Positions 13,160 to 23,488 of a DNA stretch of 64,000 nucleotides are shown here, piece by piece. Below the pieces are notes generated by a model. The model was not told where the DNA came from and searched no databases. It was given only the letters and a program-made list of their open reading frames with translations. How positions within the stretch are numbered: position 1 is the stretch's first letter; each line of letters begins with the position of its first letter. Source of the stretch: Caprimulgus europaeus (Eukaryota > Chordata > Aves > Caprimulgiformes > Caprimulgidae); contig OU015524.1 of assembly GCA_907165065.1 (NCBI GenBank), positions 56,833,295 to 56,897,294 on the forward strand. The letters run 5' to 3'. The translations under genes were made by a program, and so were the position numbers.

Positions 13160-13730
13160 CTTAGAGTGCTACGGGGAGAGGTGTTTCCCTGGGGTTTATT
13201 TGGGTGGGAGAGAAGGAGCACCGGTGGCAGGCAGGCGGAGAGGCAGGAATCGCTTTTCCCTCCAGAAAAGAGAAGTTTAAGGACACCGGTTGCCCAGGGG
13301 AGTGCTTTTGCCCGTTTCCTCCCCTCCCCGCGCTGCGCTTCCCTGGGGAAAGCTTCCCCCTCCCCGAGCCGGGCCGCTCCGGGCGCGACAGCCGCCGCCG
13401 GCGCTGCACCCTGCGCGGCCACCAGGTGGCACCGCCGCTTCAGGGGCGGGGCCCGGGGGGGACCCGGCGGGCCCGGCAGCGCCCGGGCTGGAGTGGGGAG
13501 AGCCCTCTCTGAGCGAGTGGGGTGGAAATGCCGCGTCTCCGAGAGAAGGGGTCGGGGTTCGGCCGCCCGCTGCGAGCACCGTCCTGAACGATGAGCAACG
13601 GGACGTGCCGACGTTTGCTGCCTGCGGGGCGCCAGGCGCTGAGCTCGCTGTCGGGCGCTGCAGGGCTGCCTCGGCGGAGAACCGGGGCGGACTTCTAAAC
13701 CCCGGGGGGTGCGTGAGGAGATAAAGAAAA
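13160..13730. promoter_or_regulatory. Orphan CpG island about 10 kb upstream of SCAF8
   Basis: This is a dense CpG island of about 570 bp with GC boxes (for example GGGGCGGGGCC at 13443) and many CGG/GCC runs in AT-rich surroundings. Neither strand holds the start of a known protein. The 370-codon minus-strand open frame across it (12757-13869) has a composition-driven Ala/Arg/Pro sequence and no domain. It could be a lncRNA promoter, an alternative untranslated first exon of SCAF8, or a regulatory or boundary element. The CTCF-like site inside favours the last. Confidence 0.6.
13417..13435 (+). promoter_or_regulatory. CTCF-like binding site
   Basis: GGCCACCAGGTGGCACCGC fits the CTCF core consensus (CCACNAGGKGGCR), with one T where G is most common. 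It lies inside the orphan CpG island. This is a motif match only; occupancy cannot be judged from sequence. Confidence 0.5.
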
Positions 13731-14227
13731 CAAAAAAAAGCCGGCAGAGCTGTAGATGCAGGCTAAACCTGGAGCTAAACACAGCAATAATGCCTTTTAT
13801 CAGCAGCTTTTCCACTTTTAAAACCGCCCTCAGAGTTACCCAGCTCCTGGTTGGCAGTGGGATGTCCAAGGCTGAGTTAACTGCCGCACTGGCTTACCAA
13901 TAGTTCACATCTTCATCAAGCTCTACAGAACTCTATCTATTTCATAAGGCTTTTGGGCAAAAAAAGTCTTGATGGTAAAGAAGCATGACATGGTGTTGAG
14001 AAAAGACTATGGGCTGTGGCCTGGAAAAGCCTGGAAGCAGGAATCTAAGGGTTTGTGAGCCATTTCGCCTGTGAGGGGACAAGTGCTGGTGCAAACTTTC
14101 CTTTGGGAATGCTGCTGTGATACATTTAGCAAACACTGCCAGTGTGCTAGGAAAGCTGAGGCTCAGGGAAAGCTTTTCTGCAAAACAAGTCTCTTGGTCT
14201 CTTATCTGATGGATGTAAGAGTAAATT

Positions 14228-14306
14228 GTACCTGCTCCGGCAGGGGCATTGGACTAGATGACCTTTTGAGGTCCCTTCCAATTCCTAGCATTCTGTGATT
14301 CTCTGT
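14228..14306 (+). repeat. CR1 LINE 3'-end fragment
   Basis: About 80 bases of the extreme CR1 3' end are present: CCTGCTCCGGCAGGGGCATT, GGACTAGATGACC, GAGGTCCCTTCCAATTCCTA and GCATTCTGTGATTCTCTGT. It is similar in subfamily to the copy at 28207. Confidence 0.93.
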
Positions 14307-14309
14307 ATA

Positions 14310-17300
14310 TGGATTTCAATACAGCAAGAAGAAGGCAAGATAGCATTTGAAAACTTTTTAAACCTTACTCAAAAGTTATTACTAAACTGTGCTTTTTAAA
14401 TTATTTATGCTGCTTTAAACTTTTTGCATTTCACCTATCTCTGCACCATCACCAGAGTGGTTTCAGATGAGGCATTCATGCAATTGATATATTTGCAGAT
14501 TGTAGGCTAGCTTCTTGTCAATTTAATTATACCTGAATAGATGCACATGAAATTGAAGTGCTGAATTTGGTCACAAGAGAATGAAGTTTTTTGCTCAGTA
14601 AGACACATACCATATTTCTGGTTGTGTGAGAGTTCTTAAATGATGTAATCTTGTTTTGTGAATTTTGCAAAGTAAGCATAAGACTGAGAAGGATCACCTG
14701 GCTCGTAACAATTCATTCTGCCAGTGGCTGGGCTCTGGTCTGGAGAGAAAAGCTTTATTTTTCCTTTTTGTGTCTTGTTCACAGGGGGAATATAGGGAGA
14801 TGTGTCTTTAAAGCCTTATTGTAGCATTGCTTTGCTGTTAAGCTGAAAAGCTCCACAAGCATATCCAAACCTTGCCTTTGCTGAGCCCTACTGGGGTTCT
14901 GAATGCAGTGTTTAGCAACTTCTTAGCAAATTCCTTAAGTTCTGACCTATGTAAGATCTACCTGTCATAATTTAATTAAAAAAAAACTCAATTATTTGCT
15001 TACACTAAGAACAAGTTTTGTAACAAGTGAATATAAAGTTTCTCAGTGTTTACATCCTTGTAGCAGTAGTATTTTGCACCTGTAGTTTTATATGGAATTG
15101 AAAGGCTATACAGGCCATATATCTCTCATTGCCTTACATTAAGGCTATATATGCCCTTAAGCCTAGTATTTAAGAGCCTGAGAGTTGAAGGTGTAACATA
15201 CTTAGGGATATCAAATATGGGAAAGCATACCTTGTTAGCAAAAGGTATTTACTGAAAAAGGCTAGGTGGATTACAAGGTTTCCTGTATCAAAGCTAAAGC
15301 AATCAGAGTGGTTTGGACTATACTGTGAAATAGATATCAGTGTTTCAACAGAGGCAGTATGAACTTTTGCTCTCTATCCTGATACTCAAAGAACATACCC
15401 TTCTGCTTAAACAATGTGATTTTGAAAGTTAGTTACATACCAGCTAGGCCTAGTCAAGTTTATAGTCTAAAATAGATAATAGGAAACTTGAGGCGTCAAA
15501 TCTTTGATAAGGAAGTGATGCTGGAATAAACAATTTTTGTGGAGACAGAAGTGTTGTAAACAGGCCAAGAGATGAACTAAGCATGTGCAGTAGAAAAGTT
15601 TAACAGGCACAGTGACAAAAGTCTCTGTGGTCATCAGACGACCCCAAAGACCATCAGTACACATGCAAAAAGGACATTTAAATGTATTAATGAGTTCTTG
15701 AAAATGTGATGAATGTGCTAATAATTTATTGGAAAATAAATGAATATGCATGTTGTGATAGTATAAAGCTTTTCTAGAAGGACAAGTCAGTATGGACAAT
15801 AGGTGGAACGATTCCCCGTGCATCCAGTGCTGTAATAACGAATGCCTGCTTTCTAAAATTTCTTCCAACCAGCTTTTTTGGAATCAGTCCTCAGCAATGT
15901 ACCCGATTCTGCTAGTTCAGGTCCCAGCAGCCAGTGTGCTGTTCCCAGTATTACTTTATGCAGTCCCTGGTTTAATGCTCACCAGAGGGCAGCTGCCAAG
16001 GTTAACCAGAAGGGTGATTTCTGTACAGCTTGTGTTTGGGCAAGTGGAGTCTTGGACTAGGAAACTGTAGTAATTGCTTAAGGTTTTTTGCTTGGGTTTT
16101 TTGTTTGTTGGTTTTTTGTTTGTTTCTTACAGTGAGTTGTATTAAAATGAGTTATGTATTAAATTATATTGAAGGGGGTTTTTTCTTCTAAATGATAGAT
16201 TACCATGGAAAAATGCAACTTTGTACCTGTTTCAATGTATCAACAGCAGCAACAAAAAGGTTGCTCCTGTATTTTAGCTTTAAAAATAAAGAATAAAAAC
16301 TTCCCTGAGCTTCACAGAACACTTTACACATATTTTCTGGTAGCAGCCTCTTCCCTGGTTTAAGATCAGAGCTTTAAGTGAGCCAGGGAAGGAAATGAAT
16401 TGAAATATCATGCTGATTTAACTAGACTGTTTTGGAGACCACTTAGATCTAGAAGGCATCTTTACTTTTGTGCTTGACAAATTTGAAGACATACCTAGGA
16501 ATGTTACTGCCAAGCTCTGCTGGACCTGACCCAGCCAGCTCCCAAGTCTGTCATTCTTCTGAGCTGAATTCTGAATGCAGGGATCTGCATCTGGAGAGTT
16601 GAGTAGTTTAGATGCATGGGAGGAGCTAATTTCAACCCTGCTTCAGTAGCTGCAAGAGTTTGGGAAGCATGATGCTGGCCCACCTGAGTAACTGTGCGTG
16701 TGCCAGCTCAAACCAGCTGAGTTCAGTAGCTCTGACTGAGGGCTGCCTATATGCTAGTTTAGGTGGTGTTTCACAGAGCCATACAGTACCTGTAGTTTGC
16801 CATCCTTCATAATGAAGAGCTATAACTATATTGATGTGCACATATATGTAGTTGATGAGATTCAAATAACCATCAGGTTCAGAGTGTTAAAAGTAACTAT
16901 ACTTAAGTGGCAAGAATTTCCCTCCCTGGCTGGAGTTTACAAAGACTTTTTGTTAGTTATTCCCTTGCACTAGTTATTGGCCAAATATGCAAAGATATGT
17001 AAGGAGTGTGTGTGTCTGGACTCTTGCATCTTTTGGACAAGTGAAGGATTAAGAGGTATTTCTAGACATTATTAACCACCTGACTTAGTGGACAAAGGAT
17101 TCTGCACACACTGAAGGTGTCCCTATTTCTTCCCACCAAGCACTGTGTATGCCACACTATCATCTCTTGCTACATCAAGGATTCTGCTTAGTCTCTTCTG
17201 CATACACTTTCAAAAGAGGAGGTTACCTGGATGACCTGCATACCTTGTGACTTTTATATTTTTTATTAAAAAAAAAAAAGTTCTGCAGTTTTCTTTGTTA

Positions 17301-20300
17301 AATGTTTGTCTCTGTGAGCTTGGACAGGTAAGTCTTATTCTTGGAGGAGGAAGAAAGGGATTCACTAACATTCCTTTGGTTTAGTTCTGATCTGCCAGTC
17401 TTACAGATGGTCTAACTAATGGTGAAACCTAGTAAGCAAGTGCTCATGTTTTGCTTGAAGCATACGGATAGTGTTGTCTAGTAACATTCAAGAAGAATTA
17501 TCAAAGAGAAATGGTGGAAACTACTCTTGGTGTACTCACTTGTTATGCTTTGTAATAAGACTGTCTTAGTAGACTGGGAGAAAGAACTCTGGTTTTGCAG
17601 CCTTACTGTTGCAAGTTGAAGACTTTGTATGTATGTGCAGGATAGAGAAAGTAACATGATGTGAAGGAATGCTCCAAATTGCTGGTCAAGGTCTGTTCTC
17701 CTTGCTGTTAGCTTGTATGATGAAAGGAACTTGAGCCAGCTGGTAAACACGTTTTTCCTTTTTTAAAATTAAAAAGTGTTATCAGTCCATCATCTCTATG
17801 ATGTTCTCACTTCAGGCTTTTTAGACCTAGGTTTGCTTGTTGCTCTACAAAGAGTACCACCCTGAATAAGCAGTCTTCTGATGTTTATAATGTCTGAAAT
17901 TTATCAATGAATCCTCCTTGAATTTTCCTTAAAACACTTAAATATATTTTTTAAAGTTTTATTTTTTAGTGCTGGAATTTAATTCTTCAAGAAGATTTCA
18001 GTACATATATTTATTATGTATTTTTACTGGAAAAGTATTTGTAATTTTGTTTTAGTTTGAGCCTTCTTCAAGTGAAAAATCTGTATGCTTGTAGTTGGAA
18101 TTGGCTATAAAATATTTGTTATGTCTTTTGTGGTACTTGCAAGTTGAGATCATAAGGATGTTCTATCCTTGTAGTTCTGCTATTACATTAAAATGAGATA
18201 AGCATGCTATAATGGCTACTACAAAACCATTGTCTGACCTTTATTTTCAAAGAACTGTTATATTAGGAGCAGAACTAAATTGTGACTATGCAGTTGTAGG
18301 AAACAATGATCACTCTACCTTGTAATTGCACACTATAATCAGAAACAGGATGGCACAAAGTTCAAACTTCAAGACTAGAACCTTGTACAGAGTAAGAAAG
18401 TATTAGGAAATGCTTCCTGGCTAAGGGTATTTCAGTGATATTGGAAATGCCACAGTAGGTGTGACTTATATTGCCAGCACACTTGCATCAGATTATCCAA
18501 ACTTCCTACAAGCAAGTTTGAGAAAACTCAATCAGACTTACAGAAATCAACTCAGACTTACAGAGCATGCACCTGAGAGCAGAAGCTGGCCCATAAATTA
18601 AAGCTTCAATTGCCTTTGAATGTGTTTTTTTCCAATAAAGTAGTCTTGAAGAGATTTCTTTGGTGTTGTACTGAGAGTCTTACACCATTGTGCTAGGATA
18701 AACACAAGATACTCAGACTAATTCAAGCTTGACCAGAAGGAACTGCATAGTAAGGTAACTGGGGTTTCCAATTATCAGGCTACCATGAGCAGCATGTGAT
18801 TACAAAGAAAATAGTTTAAAATTTATCTTACAATCTCTGAAATTCATAAGTACTTGAAAAAAGAGTTCCTTATGTGAACATATGTCTGTAACAAACTCAG
18901 GAAAAGTTCATTGGAAAATGTATTTCTATACTTTTAGTTACAAATTAGTGTTGTTACAATGGTTATAGTGAAGGAGAAATGGCAACTGAAAATGCAAATG
19001 AAAGGGGAAGATGAGGTGGAGTTAGTGAAGGACAGAAATATGCTGAAGTTCAGTCAAAAATGTAAGCAGCTCTTTGAAAATGTACTGAAAAATTAAGTAG
19101 AGACTGGCAGTGTGCATGGAGGATGATGTGTAGCTGTGCTTTCAAAAAAAAAAAAAACCAAAAAAAAAAACCAGTGTGGAGAGAGTTATTGCAAAAAGAA
19201 CACTTAGTGACATCCTCTTACCTGAATCTACAAGTGGCTAATAACAGATCTGCTTTCCTCTGTTCTCTGTGCCTACTGGAACACCAGCTCCTCCTCCTGA
19301 CACTTGCATGTGGTTTTGAAACCAACACTTTCATATGGTTTCTCCTGCTGAGAGGAAACAACAGGGAATTACTCACTTGGGTGGAGGATTTCTTAAGGGC
19401 GTTTGCCAATATGACACTTGCTTGATCTATTGAGTCTGTATTTGGACTTGTCAGAAGTAGCAAAAAGGCAGACATACCTACTCTTACATAAAAAAACTTA
19501 CTAAGTAGCAGATTAAATATCTTCAGACTCGCTTTTCTCTCAGGATTGTGAAGCTAGGTGTTTCCATCCAGCATGAAGTGTGCTCCATCATTGTAAATTT
19601 CACGTATAGTTCATTGACAGGTTGCAAAGCAAATGGGATCTTACTTGCAAAATTGAAGTTTCTGGTATGAGTTCTGGCACTTGTGTGGAGCATTTGAACT
19701 GCAGAAAGCTTGTGTTGCACAGCAAGCTGTCAGTCATTCTTTTCCACAGCACAGTGAGAAATCTCACGGCTTTGGTATGTTATGAGTAATAGTGCAAGTC
19801 ATTGAATTAGTCTCATGGAGCAAGGTGGCCTGGCCCCAGAATAAGCAAGTGTTTCTTCAGTAGTCCTGTTCTGATATTGCTGGATTTGTATGTTTGCTTT
19901 ATTTAGAACATTTAGTTATAATATTCTGTAGCCTATTTCTTATTTTTGGATGATAGTTATCTCCTTATGAGATTGAGAATGTACTGTGCTCCTATGCGTT
20001 TTTATACTGCTGGAATTAAACTGGGTTGTTAAAAGGCTTTATTACCCAAATTCTTTAAGTGGCAAATATTTCTTTGCATGTTTATTACAGACCCACAGCA
20101 AACAGGCTAAATATGGGGGAGGGGAACCACTTAGTTTCAAATTCAGGCTCTGTGTTTTTGAGGTCAAGGCTTCATGCATATTTCTCTAAGTATAAATCCT
20201 ACCCCTCCTTCTCTGGTTTCTCCTTTATTCACTCTTCCCCTTCCTTCACTGGAATAACTTATGCTTCTGGAATAAATATTCTGGAAAAGCAAGTGTGTGG

Positions 20301-20755
20301 GAGTTTTGTGGTCACTTTGAGGCCAATTTCAAAATAGTTTTGCAAAGATTTTTCTTGTGCATTGTGGTATTCCATCCATTTTATTTGGAAAACTAGACTT
20401 GCTTCAGTTTAACCTAGAAGGAAAGCTCCTAGTTCCTGGAGGATTGTTTGTAACTACAGTATTTCAGTAAGTTTTCTGAAGTAGTACAAAGCCAATAGTT
20501 CTACCAGTTACTCTTGTAATACCCATGTAAAGCCCCTACGATACAATAATTTGCACAGAGTTGTCTCTTCTCTTCACATTTTATTTACTCTTAATTCCCA
20601 CAGGAAAAAAAAGAGCAAAAGAGGAACAGAGGCCTTGTCCTTCCTGGTAAGTACCGTATGCTCTTAAATCATCTGTGAAGGGGGACTGGTTCTGGCAGAA
20701 GACTGCCAGAAGGTTGCACTACTGAGCTATGCAGTTCTTACAGTAACAGTGTTAC
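14310..20755. other. Intergenic DNA, no gene recognised
   Basis: About 6.4 kb of AT-rich DNA. I see no exon with homology I can name and no element with clear ends. It contains GT-rich low-complexity tracts (16083-16133) and short A runs (17271-17279, 19144-19172). The 133-codon minus-strand frame at 15467-15868 is unremarkable. Confidence 0.6.
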
Positions 20756-20761
20756 TCAGCT

Positions 20762-21200
20762 AGGAAGGGAACTCGGAAGTTCTCTAGTCCAACCTCTGTC
20801 TCAAAGCAAGTCAGCTGTGAGCTCTGAATGTGTTACTAAGGTTTTTAACCTATGGAACCTTGGAAAGGGATGGAGACTGGACAGCTTCTCTGAGGAACCT
20901 GCTCCACTGCTCAGCCATCTCTACAATGGAAAAGGTTTTCCTTCAGTTGTGTCAGAACCTCCTATGCTTTAATTTAAAACCACTACCTCTTGACTTCCCA
21001 CTGTGTATCTCTGTTCAAGAGCCTTATTCAAGATCAAAAAAGTTAAGGAGCCTTATTCAGCCATTTTACTTTTCAAGTATTTGCTGCTACTGGGTGCCCT
21101 CCCTATGCCATGGATATCTTTCATTCTGAACAGGCCCAGTCCCTCTCAACCTCTTCTAATACGGCATTTGCTTTGGCCTCCCGACCCTCTTGGTGGCCTG
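20762..21200 (-). repeat. Older, diverged CR1 LINE fragment
   Basis: On the + strand it opens AGGAAGGGAACTCGGAAGTT and CTCTAGTCCAACCTCTGTCT. It continues through a diverged TTCTCTGAGGAACCTGCTCC block and CCACTACCTCTTGACTTCCC. It ends in the ORF2 region (CCTCTCAACCTCTTCTAATA, CTCTTGGTGGCC). The order matches a minus-strand CR1, but divergence is clearly higher than in the other copies, so it is older. Confidence 0.8.
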
Positions 21201-21778
21201 GTATTACAATAACAGTGATTGCTGCAGATGTTTGTTTGTTTGTTTTTTTCTCTAAGTAAGCCTGGTGGGGGGGCAGGAACTTCCAATTCTGTTTGTAACA
21301 AGGCTTAATACCTACTGTGTTTCTGTAAGAATGGAGCTGTAGGATTCCAGGCCTGCCTCAAATGCTGGGCTTAGCTTAATTTATAAATTACCTTGTTTGG
21401 TAAAGCCAGTTTCAGTTGGGAAGTCCCTGACTCTGGCCTGCAGTGGGAATATTCCCTGTCAAGGAAGAGCTCTTGGAGCTCAGGTCTGAGGGGCACTTGT
21501 GAGGGCAGCAGGGTACAGTCTGAACAGAGCGTGGCCTAGAGTCTTGACTGGAAAATAATGAAATGCAATTCAGATAGGAGCCTAATTCACACTGTCTGTA
21601 CAGCTCTGCTAGGTCGGTAGACTAGAAAGAACATAATTGAGCTCTGGAAAAACACCAGATGAAGATAAACCTAAGGTTTCATCCTCAGTACTTCTGAGCT
21701 CCTTGAGGCTCTCCCTGACAAAGGCGAGTCACGTGGCTGACTTTGCATTTGAGGGAACAAAAATCTATGCCCTGGAAG

Positions 21779-21831
21779 CAAGTCCTCCTACTTGATACAA
21801 CTGAAACAAGTCCTCCTGCTTGATACAGCTG
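21779..21831. repeat. 28-bp tandem duplication, two copies
   Basis: Two adjacent near-identical units begin CAAGTCCTCCT and continue CTTGATACA, starting at 21779 and 21807. They differ at two purine positions. No function is suggested. Confidence 0.8.
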
Positions 21832-22088
21832 TTGCTGCTGGGATTTCTCAGCTGAGTTTGTGCTTCAGGGAGAGGCAGGTGCTCTGCCAGGCTGGCATGG
21901 TGGCAGCAGGTGCAGGTAGTGCTGCTGTTGGCAGGGAAGCACACCCTGCCAGAAACTGAACCTGGGAATATGCCCTGGGCAATGAAACAGTAATGCCTTA
22001 ATGACTAGATCTGGAGACTTTTTGGTGTCAGATTGTCGAGTTATAATATTCACGTAGCAAATGCTCTAGGACTTGTGATTGATTTCTG

Positions 22089-22632
22089 TATCAGGAACAG
22101 TGTGGCCAGAAGGAGTAGGGAAGTGATTGTCCCCTGAACTTGACACTGGTGAGGCTGCACCTCAAGTGCTGTGTTCAGTTTTGGGCCTCTCACTACAAGA
22201 AGGACATTGAGTTGCTGGAGCATGTGCAAAGAAAGGCAATGAAGTTGTTGAAGGGTCTGAAGAACAAGTCTTATGAGGAGAGGGAACTGGGGTTGTTTAG
22301 TCTGGAGGAGGCTGAGAGGGAGACCTTATTGCTCTCTGCAACTACCTGAAAGGAGGGTCTCTTCTCCCAAATAACAAGTGATAGGACAAGAGGGAACGGC
22401 CTTAAGTTGTGCCAGGGGAGGTTTAGGTTGGATATTAGAAAAAAAATGTTCACTGAAAGGATTGTCAAGTATTGGAACAGGCTGCCCAGGGAGTCACCAT
22501 CCCTGGAGGTATTTAAAGGACGTATAAATGTGGTACTTGGGAAAATGCTTTAGTGGTGAACTTGGCAATGCTAGGTTTATGGTTGGACTAGATTATCACA
22601 ATGGTCTTTTCTAACCAAACTATACTATGATT
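22089..22632 (+). repeat. CR1 LINE 3' fragment next to the SCAF8 promoter
   Basis: CR1 ORF2 C-terminus plus 3' UTR on the + strand. Landmarks are a TGTGGCCAGAAGGAGTAGGG block, CACTGGTGAGGCTGCACCTC, TTCAGTTTTGGGCC, AAAGGCAATGAAG, GAGGAGGCTGAGAGGGAG, GGAACAGGCTGCCCAGGGAG, TCCCTGGAGGTATTTAAAGG and a weak terminal ACTATGATTT. It ends only about 70-150 bp before the CpG island of SCAF8 begins. Confidence 0.93.
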
Positions 22633-23128
22633 TGCATCACAATTTTATTTTCTCCTTTCCTCTTAATAATATTCTTTGCAAATTGCTGGTGATTTTCCCC
22701 CCTTCCCCCCCGCCTCCTTCGATGTCCTGCTGATTCTTTTTCCTGTTGTTTTTCTCCCAGCCCGCCTGCTGCTCCCGGTTTCCCCAGTGGGCCGTGCTGA
22801 GAGGTGCGGCTCTGCGGGCAAGGTGTGAGGAGACAAACGGCCGCCTCCCTCCGGGGATCCGGGCTGCAGCTGGCAGCAGCGTAAACGGTGACCCGAGAAC
22901 TCCTGGATTTGCCTCCGGTGACGAAACACCGCGGCGTTGAACACCTTGTTCCCCTAACCCGTGACGCCTACTCGCAGGGCCGGGGCGGGCACGGAGGCGG
23001 GCGGGGCGCGGCGCCATCCCGGCAGCGCCTCTGTGGCGCGGGCGGGCGCTGCCCGGCAGGCGGCGCTGTAGCCGCCTGCGTCGCTCTCGGCTGCTCTTGG
23101 AGCTGCGCTGCCAGGAGCCCCCGTGTGT

Positions 23129-23140
23129 CCGCCATATTGG
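23129..23140 (+). promoter_or_regulatory. YY1-like site in the SCAF8 promoter
   Basis: CCGCCATATTGG matches the YY1 core (CCGCCATNTT). YY1 sites often lie close to or just downstream of TATA-less start sites, so this is a plausible marker for the SCAF8 transcription start. Motif evidence only. Confidence 0.45.
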
Positions 23141-23231
23141 CGCCCGCGCCGCAGCCGCTGCGCGTTGTTCCTCCATCTCCTGCCGGCGCGGCCGAGCGGA
23201 GCCGAGCGGGGGAGGAGACTTCGGCGCCGCC

Positions 23232-23240
23232 GGGCGGGAA
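23232..23240 (+). promoter_or_regulatory. E2F-like site in the SCAF8 promoter
   Basis: GGGCGGGAA resembles the E2F half-site (GGCGGGAA). It lies 219 bases upstream of the SCAF8 start codon in the CpG island. In such GC-rich DNA a chance match is quite possible. Confidence 0.3.
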
Positions 23241-23328
23241 GCGGGGCGAGAAGGCCGCGCGCTGCCGGGAGGAGACGGAAACGAGCGGGGCCCGCGTCCC
23301 TCCGCGCCCGCCCCCTGCGCCACCCGCC

Positions 23329-23355
23329 ATGGCGAGGAGGCCCGGCGGCCCCTGA
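23329..23355 (+). CDS. Possible upstream ORF in the SCAF8 5' leader
   Basis: An ATG in very strong context (CCCGCCATGGCG; purine at -3 and G at +4) opens eight codons (MARRPGGP) closed by TGA. It lies 104 bases before the SCAF8 start codon and in another frame. If transcription starts upstream of 23329, this short ORF should be seen by scanning ribosomes and would lower or tune SCAF8 translation by reinitiation. Whether it is in the mature leader is not shown here. Confidence 0.4.
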   Translation: MARRPGGP

Positions 23356-23458
23356 GCGAGGCGCACACGCACACACAGACCGAGGCTAGCCCCCTCCCGG
23401 CCGCGGCCCGGCCGCCATCAGCGGAGAGAAGCCGCCCGGCTCCCGTCTCCGCCGCGAC

Positions 23459-23488
23459 ATGGAGGCCGTGAAAGCTTTTAACAGCGAG
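23459..23488 (+). CDS. SCAF8: SCAF8 coding exon 1
   Basis: Thirty coding bases give [10 protein letters not shown] (human has MEAVKTFNSE) and end in GAG followed by donor GTGTGT at 23489. The start codon context is GCGACATGG, with G at -3 and at +4. The next intron is phase 0. The start was chosen because it matches the conserved N-terminus and because the exon-2 reading frame has no nearby ATG of its own. Confidence 0.95.

Noticed and set aside
12757-13869. 370-codon minus-strand open frame across the 13-kb island
   Set aside because: Low-complexity Arg/Ala/Pro composition in the island and no recognisable domain. It is explained by GC content. It is kept only as an island, not as a gene.
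15467-15868. 133-codon minus-strand frame
   Set aside because: His/Cys/Phe-rich translation without any motif, no splice or promoter context, and likely chance.
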